From positions 186,001-250,000 of the forward strand of contig NZ_NTMH01000040.1 in NCBI RefSeq assembly GCF_002307475.1: a DNA stretch of 64,000 nucleotides, written 5' to 3'. The stretch's first letter is position 1; each line of letters begins with the position of its first letter. The DNA comes from Pantoea allii. Its GTDB lineage: Bacteria; Pseudomonadota; Gammaproteobacteria; Enterobacterales; Enterobacteriaceae. The notes below the pieces were generated by a model, which saw nothing but the letters and a program-made list of their open reading frames with translations, made no database searches and was not told where the DNA came from. The translations under genes were made by a program, and so were the position numbers. Below, piece after piece: positions 1 through 8,524 of this stretch.

Positions 1-518
1 CCAAATACGCCGTCAAGACGACCGCTTTTCATATCCAGAATGGCATTCTGATAGCTGTCATACGCCACGACTGTAATTTCAGGGTGCTTGTCCTGCAGAT
101 ATTTCTGGTGCGTCGTACCATTCTCAACGCCAATTCGTTTACCTTTCAACGCATCGACAGAACTGAACTTCCCTTTCGGCGCAATCACGATGGCGGAGTT
201 CGCGTAATAGGGCTGGGTGAAATCAACCTGCTTGCTGCGTTCAGCAGTGATGTCCATACCTGCAATGACGGCGTCATAGCGGCGGAACTTGAGCGAAGGG
301 ATCAGGCTGTCAAACGCCGTATTAGTAAATGAGCATTCCGCTTTCATCTGCGCACACAGCGCTTTCGCCAGGTCAATGTCGAAACCCACAATCTGGTTGT
401 CGCTGTTCAGCGATTCAAAAGGAGGGTAGGTAGCAGAGGTGGCGAAGCGAATCTTGTCAGCTGCCTGGGCGCTTACCGCCAGGCTTGCCAGTACGGCGGC
501 AATCATCCATTTTTTCAT
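1..518 (-). CDS. artJ: ArtJ, periplasmic arginine-binding protein (partial, C-terminus outside window)
   Basis: Solute-binding subunit that captures L-arginine in the periplasm for the ArtQMP ABC transporter. The ATG at 518 is preceded by a GGGAG ribosome-binding site and opens a Sec signal peptide (MKKWMIAAVLASLAVSAQAA). The mature start resembles the ArtI encoded at 2032-2763, with the shared patterns YPPFE, GFDIDLAKALC and AGMDIT typical of family-3 binding proteins. The reading frame runs off the left edge, so about 70 C-terminal residues are missing here. It has its own promoter region with two ArgR boxes, separate from artPIQM. The choice of artJ over a second artI copy rests on its position downstream of artM, as in E. 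coli. Confidence 0.93.
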   Translation of the reverse strand, partial: MKKWMIAAVLASLAVSAQAADKIRFATSATYPPFESLNSDNQIVGFDIDLAKALCAQMKAECSFTNTAFDSLIPSLKFRRYDAVIAGMDITAERSKQVDFTQPYYANSAIVIAPKGKFSSVDALKGKRIGVENGTTHQKYLQDKHPEITVVAYDSYQNAILDMKSGRLDGVF

Positions 519-577
519 TACAGGCTCCCGTTAGCCATCAATAACACAGCAAGTGAATGCGCCACACGATGCCAGTA

Positions 578-616
578 AATGAATTTTTATTCAATAAATA
601 TGATTATAAAATTAAT
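578..616 (-). promoter_or_regulatory. Tandem ArgR operator (two ARG boxes) for artJ
   Basis: TGAATTTTTATTCA at 580-593 is a perfect match to the core ARG box (TGAAT, four A/T, ATTCA). A second, weaker copy, TGATTATAAAATTA, lies at 601-614. The two starts are 21 bp apart, the spacing expected for one ArgR hexamer on two 18-bp boxes. They lie 60-100 bp upstream of the artJ start. Arginine-dependent repression of artJ by ArgR is established in E. coli; here it is inferred from the boxes. Confidence 0.85.
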
Positions 617-618
617 CA

Positions 619-634
619 GGCAGGTTGCCCTGCC
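619..634 (-). terminator. Terminator of the artPIQM operon
   Basis: On the minus strand GGCAGG and CCTGCC pair around a GCAA tetraloop, seven bases after the artM stop. The following tract is T-rich but broken (GATTAATTTTATAAT), and it overlaps the second ARG box of artJ. Confidence 0.6.
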
Positions 635-640
635 GAAGGA

Positions 641-1309
641 TTAATTCCGCCGTTCAAACGCCAGGGCGCGTTTCTCAATCAGGCGCATCATGAGGGTAAG
701 CAGACCGTTAACACACAGGTAAATCAGCCCGGCAGCCGCGTAAACCGTGACGTCATAGGTTCGGCCATACAGCAGTTGACCATGCCCCATCACCTCCATC
801 AGCGTAATAGTAAACGCCAGTGATGTGCCTTTAAACACCAGCACCACTTCGTTGGAGTAGGAAGACAGCGCGCGCTTAAACGCATAAGGCAGCAGAACAC
901 GCAGGGTTTGCCGGGGCGTCATGCCCAGCGCTTCACAGGACTGCCACTGACCCGCAGGAATCGCCCGAACGGCACCGTAAAACAGCTGCGTCGTATAGGC
1001 CGCGCTGTTGAGTGACAACGCCAGCATGGCGCACAGCCATGGCTGCGACAGCAGATGCCATAACCAGGGCACCGTTTGCAGGCTGGGAAACTGCCCCGGT
1101 CCGTAATAGATCAGGAAGATCTGCACCAGCAGCGGCGTGCCGGTAAACAGGGTAATAAAGCCTTTTACCAGCGGCGAAAACAGCGGCGTTTTCAAGGCCA
1201 GCACGATGGTAAACATCAGCGACAGCAGCAGCGCGATGACCAGGGAAGCGGCGGTTAAGCTCAGGCTGGTATTCAGCCCTTTCAGCAGTTCGGGTAGATA
1301 GTGCAGCAT
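641..1309 (-). CDS. artM: ArtM, arginine ABC transporter permease
   Basis: Inner-membrane permease of the ArtPQMI/J arginine importer, 222 residues like the E. coli protein. It is very hydrophobic, with several membrane helices and a binding-protein-dependent permease loop around residues 120-140 (EALGMTPRQTLRVLLP), which contacts the ATPase. Its ATG overlaps the artQ stop by one base, implying translational coupling. It is the last gene of artP-artI-artQ-artM and is followed by a hairpin terminator. Confidence 0.95.
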   Translation of the reverse strand: MLHYLPELLKGLNTSLSLTAASLVIALLLSLMFTIVLALKTPLFSPLVKGFITLFTGTPLLVQIFLIYYGPGQFPSLQTVPWLWHLLSQPWLCAMLALSLNSAAYTTQLFYGAVRAIPAGQWQSCEALGMTPRQTLRVLLPYAFKRALSSYSNEVVLVFKGTSLAFTITLMEVMGHGQLLYGRTYDVTVYAAAGLIYLCVNGLLTLMMRLIEKRALAFERRN

Positions 1310-2025
1310 CAGCGGTCCCCCCGCTCAAAACGGGTAGTGCGCAATTCAATTCGACGCAGCACGGCCTGACTGAATAGCGTGATCAGCAGGTAAATGGCCG
1401 CCGCCACTAAAAACCAGGTGAATGGCTCCTGGGTTCGGGTCGCGATACTTTTGGTCTGCAACATAAGGTCGTTAACGCTAATCAGCGACACCAGTGCGGT
1501 ATCTTTCAGCAACACCAGCCACTGGTTTCCCAGGCCTGGCAACGCATGACGCCACATTTGCGGCATGATCAGGCGGACAAAAATCGCTGACTTTTTCATG
1601 CCGAGCGCCTGGCCTGATTCCCACTGCCCAATCGGCACGGCTTTCAGCGCGCCGCGCAGCGTTTGCGACGCATAGGCGGCATAGAGCATCGCCAGCGCAA
1701 TCACGCCACAGAGAAACGGGCTGACGTCAAAATTTTCAATCTGCATCTGAACCGGCAGCCTGAAAAAGCCGAAGTTCAGGACAACGCCATCGGATAAGGT
1801 CAGTAACACCTGTGATGCGCCAAAGTAGATAAACAGCACAACCAGGATTTCCGGCAGGCCGCGAATCAGCGTGACCAGAGCGGTACCGATCCATGCCAGC
1901 GGCTTCAGCCGCATCGACTCCCAGCCGGCAAAAATCATCGCCAGCACCAGGCCAGCGATGAGGGCACAAACAGCAAGGCCGACGGTCATGCCGGCGGCGC
2001 TTGCAAGCGGGATTATTTCATTCAT
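1309..2025 (-). CDS. artQ: ArtQ, arginine ABC transporter permease
   Basis: Second membrane permease of the arginine importer, 238 residues, the same length as E. coli ArtQ. The permease signature loop appears near residues 138-155 ([20 protein letters not shown]). The gene lies six bases downstream of artI and overlaps artM by one base, so the operon is tightly packed. It probably forms a heterodimer with ArtM, energised by ArtP. Confidence 0.95.
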   Translation of the reverse strand: MNEIIPLASAAGMTVGLAVCALIAGLVLAMIFAGWESMRLKPLAWIGTALVTLIRGLPEILVVLFIYFGASQVLLTLSDGVVLNFGFFRLPVQMQIENFDVSPFLCGVIALAMLYAAYASQTLRGALKAVPIGQWESGQALGMKKSAIFVRLIMPQMWRHALPGLGNQWLVLLKDTALVSLISVNDLMLQTKSIATRTQEPFTWFLVAAAIYLLITLFSQAVLRRIELRTTRFERGDR

Positions 2026-2031
2026 CAGAAA

Positions 2032-2763
2032 TTACTGCTGGAACCATTTGCTGTAGATGGTTTTGTAGGTGCCATCGGCTTTGATTTTATCAAGCGCGGC
2101 ATTGAATTTGCTTTGCAGCTCAGTATTTCCCTGACGAACGGCAATGCCCAGACCGGTTCCGAAATAGTCTTTATCGGTCACTTTCTCACCCACCGGGGCC
2201 AGGTTAGCGTTCTGCTTAAGCCACTCGTTGACGACTGCGCTGTCGCCAAAAACGGCATCAATGCGGCCATTTTTCAGATCCAGCACCGCATTCTGGTAGC
2301 TGTCGTAGGGCACCACGGTAATATCCGAATGCTTATCAGTCAGGTATTTTTGATGGGTCGTCCCGTTCTGTACGCCAACGCGCTTGCCTTTCAGCGCTTC
2401 AATGCTGGCGACTTTGCCTTTTTGCGCAACGAAGGTGGCAGAATTGTCATAGTAAGGTTTGCTGAACAGCACCTGCTTTTCACGTTCAGGCGTAATGTCC
2501 ATGCCGGCCATCACCGCATCAAAACGGCGAAATTTCAGGCTGGGGATCAGGCTGTCGAACGCCTGATTAGTGAACGTACAGGTCGCATCCATCTCTTTAC
2601 ACAGCGCATTAGCCAGATCGACATCAAAGCCCTGAATTTTGTTATTCGCATCAACAAACTCAAAAGGAGGATAGGAAGCCTCGGTAGCAATACGAATGGT
2701 TTCGGCAGCGGAAGCGCTCAGGCTTAATCCGGCAAGCAGTGCAGCAAGTACGACTTTTTTCAT
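2032..2763 (-). CDS. artI: ArtI, periplasmic arginine-type binding protein
   Basis: Periplasmic family-3 solute-binding protein of the arginine importer, 243 residues. I chose the ATG at 2763, giving the signal peptide MKKVVLAALLAGLSLSASAA. An AGGA site lies eight bases upstream, whereas the ATG three codons earlier has no spacing from that site. Conserved stretches include FEFVDANNKIQGFDVD near the mature N-terminus and VPYDSYQNAVLDLKNGRID in lobe 2. It is a close paralogue of ArtJ, which lies on the other side of artQM. In E. coli ArtJ binds arginine, while the ligand of ArtI is less certain. Confidence 0.95.
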   Translation of the reverse strand: MKKVVLAALLAGLSLSASAAETIRIATEASYPPFEFVDANNKIQGFDVDLANALCKEMDATCTFTNQAFDSLIPSLKFRRFDAVMAGMDITPEREKQVLFSKPYYDNSATFVAQKGKVASIEALKGKRVGVQNGTTHQKYLTDKHSDITVVPYDSYQNAVLDLKNGRIDAVFGDSAVVNEWLKQNANLAPVGEKVTDKDYFGTGLGIAVRQGNTELQSKFNAALDKIKADGTYKTIYSKWFQQ

Positions 2764-2778
2764 TGTTAGCATCCTGAC

Positions 2779-3507
2779 TTAGTGCGAAAGATAGTGTGCA
2801 AACGCCTCGGTTTGCGGCTGTGTAAAGCGGCTGGCATCGCCCTGTTCCACAATGTGACCGTTTTCCATGTACACCACGCGGCTGGCCGTTTTACGTGCCA
2901 CTTCCACTTCATGGGTGACGATCACCTGAGTAATCTGGGTCTGCGCCAGTTCGCGAATGATACTGACGATCTGTGCGGTGATCTCGGGATCCAGCGCGGC
3001 GGTAGGTTCATCAAATAACAGCACCTGCGGCTCCATCATCAGCGCGCGGGCAATGGCAACGCGCTGCTGCTGTCCACCAGAAAGGTGCAGAGGAAAGCGG
3101 TCGCTGTAGCTGGTGAGACGCAGGCGATCGAGCAGTTTGTCGGCTCTGGCCCGGGCATCGGCTTTGCTTAAACCCAGTACACGGCAGGGGGCTTCCATCA
3201 GGTTTTGCAGCACGGTCAGGTGCGGCCAGAGATTGTACTGCTGGAAAACCATTCCCACGTTTTGACGCAGTTCACGTATCGCGGCCTCAGAAGGGGTTTT
3301 GCTGAAGTCGAAATCATTACCTGCAATGTGCAACTGACCGGAGCGGGGATGCTCAAGCAGATTCAGCACACGCAACAGCGAGCTTTTGCCTGCGCCGCTT
3401 GGGCCAAGCAGCACCAGCGTTTCGCCCTGCGGACAGTCCAGGTTGATATCAAACAGCGCCTGATGAGCACCGTAGAAACAATTAATCGCGTTTAGTTGAA
3501 TACTCAT
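2779..3507 (-). CDS. artP: ArtP, arginine ABC transporter ATPase
   Basis: ATP-binding subunit of the arginine importer, 242 residues. It has Walker [10 protein letters not shown], the Q-loop [10 protein letters not shown], signature [15 protein letters not shown], Walker B VLLFDEPT and a switch histidine in VTHEVEVA. The start at 3507 (MSIQLNAI) matches the family length; an in-frame start 16 codons upstream would lie inside the promoter and ArgR-box region. It is the first gene of artPIQM, 15 bases upstream of artI. Confidence 0.95.
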   Translation of the reverse strand: MSIQLNAINCFYGAHQALFDINLDCPQGETLVLLGPSGAGKSSLLRVLNLLEHPRSGQLHIAGNDFDFSKTPSEAAIRELRQNVGMVFQQYNLWPHLTVLQNLMEAPCRVLGLSKADARARADKLLDRLRLTSYSDRFPLHLSGGQQQRVAIARALMMEPQVLLFDEPTAALDPEITAQIVSIIRELAQTQITQVIVTHEVEVARKTASRVVYMENGHIVEQGDASRFTQPQTEAFAHYLSH

Positions 3508-3568
3508 GCGCCAATTTTGAATAGCTATTAGTTTTGCGGATTTTAACGTCACCAAAATAGTTATGCAA
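3497..3568 (-). promoter_or_regulatory. artP promoter with two candidate ArgR boxes
   Basis: On the minus strand, TTGCAT (3563-3568) and TAAAAT (3540-3545) are separated by 17 bp, a good sigma-70 promoter. Just downstream are TGAATAGCTATTAG (3518-3531) and TGAATACTCATGCG (3497-3510), whose starts are 21 bp apart. Each has a perfect left half and a degenerate right half of the ARG consensus. The nearer one overlaps the artP start codon. ArgR control of artPIQM is known in E. coli; these boxes are weaker than those of artJ. Confidence 0.5.
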
Positions 3569-3671
3569 TTAAGGTGGCTTAAAATTTACGAATAAGCGGT
3601 AAACACCCAAAAGATTAGCACAAGATGTTGTGAGGTGACCGGCAGGCGTTTCTGGAAAGCAGACAGGATGC

Positions 3672-3712
3672 CGTCTGAAAACGCACGGCCTTCAGGCCGG
3701 CGCTTTCAGACG
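3672..3712. terminator. Long imperfect hairpin downstream of ybjP, containing a DUS-like 12-mer
   Basis: Nine outer pairs (CGTCTGAAA with TTTCAGACG), three middle pairs and five inner pairs close a TTCA loop, with one mismatch and one bulged A. It begins 33 bases after the ybjP stop and lacks a T-run on either side, so it may stop RNA polymerase only weakly or protect RNA ends. Its left flank, 3668-3679, reads ATGCCGTCTGAA. Apart from this hairpin and the artP promoter, I see no gene between 3508 and 3745. Confidence 0.55.
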
Positions 3713-3745
3713 TTAAAGTGAATCAGACGTGAGAACGAACAGGGT

Positions 3746-4285
3746 TTATTTTTTCGCCTTTTCAAGCATCTGGCTCAGCGAACCGCCTTCGGGATGCGAT
3801 CCCTCTGCGACATAGCGCACATCGTCCACCACCCAGCAACTGCCCTGGTGGATCATCAGCACTTCATCCTGCCACTGCTTATTGTCGCGGCTCATTTTTA
3901 CCCGTAGCGGAATATTGCGGGCATCCCGGTTCGGGATGGTTGATGCATCGGCAACGTCAGCCTGAGCGGGCCCCTGAGCAAGGCTGGAGAACACATCGCC
4001 GTTGCGCCATTTGGCGGCATTTTGGCTTTGACTCGCTTCCTGAAGCGAATGATAAAGCCCTTCGCTCAGGTAGGGACGATAGTTTGCCAGTGTCGTGCTA
4101 TCAGGCAGACCGGAGGTAGGATGTTCAATCCGCATATCATAGAACTTTTGTGCCACGGTATCCGGGCCGCCTTCAATGCAAGGGGCGGTTCGTGGGCCAT
4201 TATCCTTGGTTACCGGCTCTACTGTCGTACAGGCACTCAGCAGTAGCGCGGCCGGGAGCAAAAGCGCAAAACCTTTGTTTCTCAT
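3746..4285 (-). CDS. ybjP: YbjP, predicted lipoprotein
   Basis: Putative envelope lipoprotein of unknown function, 179 residues. The start at 4285 (MRNKGFALLLPAALLLSACT) is supported by an AAGGAA site and gives a lipoprotein signal with lipobox LSAC, the lipidated cysteine being residue 19. No catalytic motif is visible. The preprotein is slightly longer than its E. coli counterpart. It stands alone between artP and the divergent ybjQ-amiD pair. Confidence 0.85.
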   Translation of the reverse strand: MRNKGFALLLPAALLLSACTTVEPVTKDNGPRTAPCIEGGPDTVAQKFYDMRIEHPTSGLPDSTTLANYRPYLSEGLYHSLQEASQSQNAAKWRNGDVFSSLAQGPAQADVADASTIPNRDARNIPLRVKMSRDNKQWQDEVLMIHQGSCWVVDDVRYVAEGSHPEGGSLSQMLEKAKK

Positions 4286-4390
4286 CTCGATTTCCTTATT
4301 GTTCTCTGGCAAGGTGCCTTTTTAACATAGAGTATAGTTCTGCTTTTAGGTGAAAGAGCCTTTGGTCGGTTTACGCAACGGGAGAACAGG

Positions 4391-4711
4391 ATGAAATTTT
4401 CGACGACGCCCACGCTGGAAGGCCACAGCATTACGGATTACTGTGGCGTAGTGACCGGGGAAGCGATTCTCGGTGCTAACATTTTCCGCGATTTTTTCGC
4501 CGGTATCCGCGATATCGTTGGCGGCCGCTCGGGCGCTTATGAAAAAGAACTGCGCAAGGCGCGGGAGATCGCATTCAAAGAGCTGGAAGAGCAGGCCAAC
4601 GCGCTGGGGGCCAATGCGGTGGTCGGTATAGATATCGATTACGAAACCGTGGGTAAAGACAGCAGTATGCTGATGGTGAGCGTGACGGGCACGGCGGTTA
4701 TTATTCGTTGA
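4391..4711 (+). CDS. ybjQ: YbjQ, UPF0145 family protein
   Basis: Small protein of 106 residues in the UPF0145/YbjQ family, with no known enzymatic role. Family features are an N-terminal beta segment ([14 protein letters not shown]), a central helix ([20 protein letters not shown]) and a C-terminal strand (GTAVIIR). A GGGAG site lies upstream. Its TGA overlaps the TTG start of amiD (TTGA at 4708-4711), so the two are probably co-translated. Confidence 0.9.
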   Translation: MKFSTTPTLEGHSITDYCGVVTGEAILGANIFRDFFAGIRDIVGGRSGAYEKELRKAREIAFKELEEQANALGANAVVGIDIDYETVGKDSSMLMVSVTGTAVIIR

Positions 4712-5532
4712 AACGGTTGCTACTGCTGTTGACGGTCTGGCTGCTGGTGGGCTGTCAGTCGGGCATAGAATCGCGACCAGGCTACTGGGTCGATCTGCGT
4801 CACCCTGCACAGGGCGCGCGACCACGGGTTAAAGTGGTGGTGATACATTATACCGCCGAGGATTTTTCCTCTTCTCTGGCGACGCTGACCGATCGTGAGG
4901 TCAGCGTCCATTATCTTATTCCCCGTCAGCCGCCGCAGCGTAAGGGCCAGGGCATTATCTGGCAACTGGTACCGGAGACGGATCTGGCCTGGCACGCCGG
5001 GCCAAGTTTCTGGCGCGGCGCAACCCGCATCAATGACACATCCGTCGGTATCGAGCTGGTCAATAACGGCTATCGCCGGACGCTCACCGGGCTGACGTGG
5101 CAAGCTTTTCCGCCTGGGCAAATCCGCGCCCTCATCGCCCTCATCAACGACATCACCCGACGTTATGGTATTGCGCCGGAAAATATCGTGGGCCACAGTG
5201 ATATCGCTCCTCAGCGTAAACAGGACCCAGGCCCGCAGTTTCCGTGGCAGCAGCTGGCTGAACAGGGCATCGGGGCCTGGCCCGATCCGCAACGCGTCGC
5301 TTTTTACTTAGCCGGGCAAGATCGTGAAGCAGCCGTTCCGGTTCCCCTCCTGCTTGATCGTTTGCAGCGTTACGGTTATCAGGTAACCGAAGGGATGACG
5401 GCGCGTGAGCAACAGAACCTGATTGCGGCTTTTCAGATGCATTTCCGTCCTGCTCACTATCAGGGGTTCGCGGATGCTGAAACGCTGGCGATTGCGGAGG
5501 CGCTGCTGGAAAAATATGGGGAAGCGCAATAA
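4708..5532 (+). CDS. amiD: AmiD, zinc N-acetylmuramoyl-L-alanine amidase lipoprotein
   Basis: Outer-membrane lipoprotein that cleaves the amide bond between MurNAc and the peptide stem, including anhydro-muropeptides. The 274-residue protein starts at a TTG overlapping the ybjQ stop. The lipobox LVGC puts the lipidated cysteine at residue 16. The amidase_2 domain (about residues 40-185) keeps the zinc ligands H47 (VVIHYTAED), H163 ([10 protein letters not shown]) and D173 (KQDPG). A peptidoglycan-binding domain follows to the end. No ATG start would retain the signal peptide, so TTG is well supported. Confidence 0.93.
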   Translation: MKRLLLLLTVWLLVGCQSGIESRPGYWVDLRHPAQGARPRVKVVVIHYTAEDFSSSLATLTDREVSVHYLIPRQPPQRKGQGIIWQLVPETDLAWHAGPSFWRGATRINDTSVGIELVNNGYRRTLTGLTWQAFPPGQIRALIALINDITRRYGIAPENIVGHSDIAPQRKQDPGPQFPWQQLAEQGIGAWPDPQRVAFYLAGQDREAAVPVPLLLDRLQRYGYQVTEGMTAREQQNLIAAFQMHFRPAHYQGFADAETLAIAEALLEKYGEAQ

Positions 5533-5555
5533 CCGGCGGTTACTGCGCTTCCAAT

Positions 5556-6617
5556 CTAGCGACCCGCGTAAGGGGACGCCGGCAGGGTAGATATGTTGAC
5601 GGCGGCATCGGGACGATGCTGCGCTAAAAACGCCCGCCAGTAGGCCAGTACCTTTTCCAGCACCGGGCGCTCAGCATCCAGATGGGTGACGATTCGGGTG
5701 ACGGGACCAACGCTCATCAGGACATCATGGGATTTCATCCACTGGCCCAGCGCGTTAACCTGGTCTGACGGCACGCGCACGAACAACATATTTGTCTGCT
5801 GCTCGGTCACCTCGACACCGATTTTCTGCAACTCCTGTCCCAGCCAGGCGGCATTCTCGTGATCGGTCTGCAAACGCGCAACGTTATGTTGCAGCGCATA
5901 CAGCCCAGCCGCGGCCAGCACGCCAGCCTGGCGCATACCGCCGCCTGTCATCTTGCGCCAGCGGCGCGCACGTTCAATATAATCCGCATCGCCACAGAGC
6001 AGCGAACCCACGGGCGCGCCCAGGCCTTTCGACAAGCAGATGGTTAACGTATCGCAATAGCGGGCAAGGTTTTCAAGGGTGGTTTGCTGCGCCACGACGG
6101 CATTAAAAATACGCGCCCCGTCAATGTGCAGCGCCAGCTTATGCTCGCGGGTGAAATGCCACGCCTGCTCCAGATAGGCTGCGGGCAGGGCTTTGCCATG
6201 ATGGGTGTTCTCAAGGCTAAGCAGTCGGGTGGGCGCAAAATGGATATCGTCGGGTTTGATAAATTCGGCCACCACATCCAGCGGCAAGCTGCCATCGGCG
6301 GCAGCGAGAATGGGCTGGGGTTGAATGCTTCCCAGCACCGCTGCGCCGCCTGCTTCGTACTTATAGTTATGTGCCTGCTGGCCCACAATGTACTCTTCAC
6401 CACGCTGGCAGTGGCTCATTAACGCCACCAGGTTGGCCTGGGTACCGGTTGGCAAAAACAGCGCAGCGGCTTTGCCGCTCAGTCGTGCCGCTTCGGCTTC
6501 AAGTGCGTTAACGGTGGGATCGTCCCGATAAACGTCATCGCCGGTTTCAGCCGTCATCATCGCCTGTAACATGGCAGCGCTGGGACGGGTTACGGTATCA
6601 CTGCGTAGATCAATCAC
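5556..6617 (-). CDS. ltaE: LtaE, low-specificity L-threonine aldolase
   Basis: PLP enzyme splitting L-threonine and L-allo-threonine to glycine and acetaldehyde. I set the start at the GTG at 6617 (encoding MIDLRSDTVTRP), which has AGGAG six bases upstream; the 18 preceding in-frame residues have no counterpart in the family. The PLP lysine is in ICLSKGLGAPVGSLL and the substrate-site loop is RWRKMTGGGMRQ. At 353 residues it carries a C-terminal tail of about 20 residues (ending LPASPYAGR) beyond E. coli LtaE. It lies 63 bases downstream of poxB in the same orientation, so the two are probably co-transcribed. Confidence 0.93.
   Translation of the reverse strand: MIDLRSDTVTRPSAAMLQAMMTAETGDDVYRDDPTVNALEAEAARLSGKAAALFLPTGTQANLVALMSHCQRGEEYIVGQQAHNYKYEAGGAAVLGSIQPQPILAAADGSLPLDVVAEFIKPDDIHFAPTRLLSLENTHHGKALPAAYLEQAWHFTREHKLALHIDGARIFNAVVAQQTTLENLARYCDTLTICLSKGLGAPVGSLLCGDADYIERARRWRKMTGGGMRQAGVLAAAGLYALQHNVARLQTDHENAAWLGQELQKIGVEVTEQQTNMLFVRVPSDQVNALGQWMKSHDVLMSVGPVTRIVTHLDAERPVLEKVLAYWRAFLAQHRPDAAVNISTLPASPYAGR
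6183..6190 (+). other. KOPS-type octamer GGGCAGGG
   Basis: Matches GGGNAGGG, the sequence that directs FtsK towards dif in E. coli. Located within ltaE, on the strand opposite to the gene. Confidence 0.5.
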
Positions 6618-6680
6618 ATTGTGCTCCTGGGCAGCGGAAAGCCAGGCGGGCGGAGAGCCCGCCTGTAACATCCATCTGTT

Positions 6681-8402
6681 TTACCGCAGCCAGTTAGTTT
6701 TTGCCAGTTCAAGTACTTCGTCACCGCGACCGTTTATGATGGCGCGCAACATGTACAGGCTGAACCCTTTGGCCTGCTCCAGCTTAATCTCTGGCGGCAT
6801 CGCCAGTTCCTCTTTCGCGGTAATCACATCCACCAGAACCGGGCCATCGTGAGCAAAGGCCTGTTCCAGCGCGCCATTCAGCTCGGAGGCTTTCTCCACC
6901 CGAATGCCTTTCACGCCGCAGGCCTGAGCAATGGCGGCAAAATCAGGATTGTGCAAGTCGGTGCCATCGGTGAGGTAACCGCCAGCTTTCATTTCCATGG
7001 CGACAAAGCCCAAAGAGCTGTTGTTGAAAATCACCAGTTTTACCGGCAACTTCAACTGGGCAACAGTCAGGAAATCGCCCATCAGCATACTGAATCCGCC
7101 GTCGCCGCATAGCGCCACGACCTGGCGGTCACGGTTAAGTGACTGTGCGCCCATCGCCTGTGGCATCGCGTTTGCCATTGAACCGTGGTTAAAGGAACCC
7201 AGCAGGCGGCGTTTACCGTTCATTTTCAAATAGCGTGCTGCCCACACGGTTGGGGTTCCCACATCGCAGGTGAAAATCGCGTCGTCGGCGGCAAGCTCAC
7301 TGATTTGCTGTGCCACATATTGCGGATGAATCGGCTGGTCATCATTGGCTGTTGCCAGCGAATCCAGATCTTTACGCGCCTCGGCATAATGCTTCAGTGC
7401 ACTGTCCAGGTGACGCTGCTCGGTTTTGACCTGCAGTTTGGGCAGCAGAGCACGCAGCGTGGTTTTGACATCGCCGATACAGGCCTGATCCACATGGCAG
7501 TGCGAGCCCAGGCTGCCGGGGTTAATATCGATTTGAATGATTTTCGCTTTTTCAGGGTAGAAGGCGCGGTAAGGGAACTGGGTACCAAGCAGCACCAGGG
7601 TATCCGCATTCATCATGGCATGAAAGCCTGAGGAGAAACCAATCAGCCCGGTCATGCCGACATCATAGGGATTGTCGTATTCGATGTGCTCTTTACCGCG
7701 AAGCGCATGCACAACTGGCGCTTTCAGCATCGCCGCCAACTCGACGACTTCACGATGTGCACCCGCACAACCACTGCCGCACATCAGCGTAATATTGGTC
7801 GCGCCGTTCAGGGTTTGCGCCAGGGTAGACAGCTCATCGGCGGACGGTAGCACGACCGGCAACTGCGGCGGATACCAGTCTGCGCGTGCGGATTCCGGTG
7901 CTGGCTGCAGCGCCACATCACCGGGCAGCACAATCACGGATACGCCGCGATTCAGAATGGCTTTGCGCATGGCAATGCCCAGCACCTGTGGCAGTTGCTC
8001 GGGATTCGACACCAGCTCGCAGTAGTGGCTACATTCGCGGAACAGCTCCTGAGGATGGGTTTCCTGAAAATAACCACTGCCGATTTCGCTGGAGGGAATA
8101 TGCGCGGCAATCGCCAGTACGGGCACCCGGTTGCGGTGGCAGTCAAAAAGCCCGTTAATTAAATGCAGGTTACCGGGACCACAGGAGCCGGCGCACACCG
8201 CCAGTTCGCCACTGGCGTGCGCTTCTGCGCCTGCCGAGAAGGCAGCCACTTCTTCATGTCGGGTTGGCATCCACTCAATGGTGCCCATTCGGTTCAGACT
8301 GTCACTCAGGCCGTTTAGTGAGTCACCTGTGACGCCCCAAATACGTTTTACGCCGGCGTTTTCCAGGGTTTTGGCCACCAGCGCCGCTACGGTTTGTTTC
8401 AT
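6681..8402 (-). CDS. poxB: PoxB, pyruvate dehydrogenase (ubiquinone)
   Basis: Peripheral membrane flavoprotein oxidising pyruvate to acetate and CO2 with electrons passed to ubiquinone, mainly in stationary phase in E. coli. The 573-residue protein has the thiamine-diphosphate enzyme layout: an N-terminal Pyr domain (catalytic glutamate in [15 protein letters not shown]), a central FAD domain, and a C-terminal PP domain with the motif [12 protein letters not shown] followed by FNNSSLGFV. The C-terminal tail KTNWLR, part of the lipid-activated helix, is intact. The ATG at 8402 with AAGGAG upstream was preferred over a 19-residue longer frame. Confidence 0.96.
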   Translation of the reverse strand: MKQTVAALVAKTLENAGVKRIWGVTGDSLNGLSDSLNRMGTIEWMPTRHEEVAAFSAGAEAHASGELAVCAGSCGPGNLHLINGLFDCHRNRVPVLAIAAHIPSSEIGSGYFQETHPQELFRECSHYCELVSNPEQLPQVLGIAMRKAILNRGVSVIVLPGDVALQPAPESARADWYPPQLPVVLPSADELSTLAQTLNGATNITLMCGSGCAGAHREVVELAAMLKAPVVHALRGKEHIEYDNPYDVGMTGLIGFSSGFHAMMNADTLVLLGTQFPYRAFYPEKAKIIQIDINPGSLGSHCHVDQACIGDVKTTLRALLPKLQVKTEQRHLDSALKHYAEARKDLDSLATANDDQPIHPQYVAQQISELAADDAIFTCDVGTPTVWAARYLKMNGKRRLLGSFNHGSMANAMPQAMGAQSLNRDRQVVALCGDGGFSMLMGDFLTVAQLKLPVKLVIFNNSSLGFVAMEMKAGGYLTDGTDLHNPDFAAIAQACGVKGIRVEKASELNGALEQAFAHDGPVLVDVITAKEELAMPPEIKLEQAKGFSLYMLRAIINGRGDEVLELAKTNWLR

Positions 8403-8524
8403 CTTCTTCTCCTTGGTAATCCGTCGCCATCCAGGGGATAGCAGAATCAAACAACTCAAAGAAGCGTAGACGACGCTGATTCAACTCAACCGTAAAAAAT
8501 TGCATCAAAAGTTGAATTGGGCGG

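Noticed and set aside
2113-2727. Open frame of 204 codons on the + strand across artI
   Set aside because: It is antisense to artI, which has a clear signal peptide, family motifs and operon context; the frame is a shadow of codon bias.
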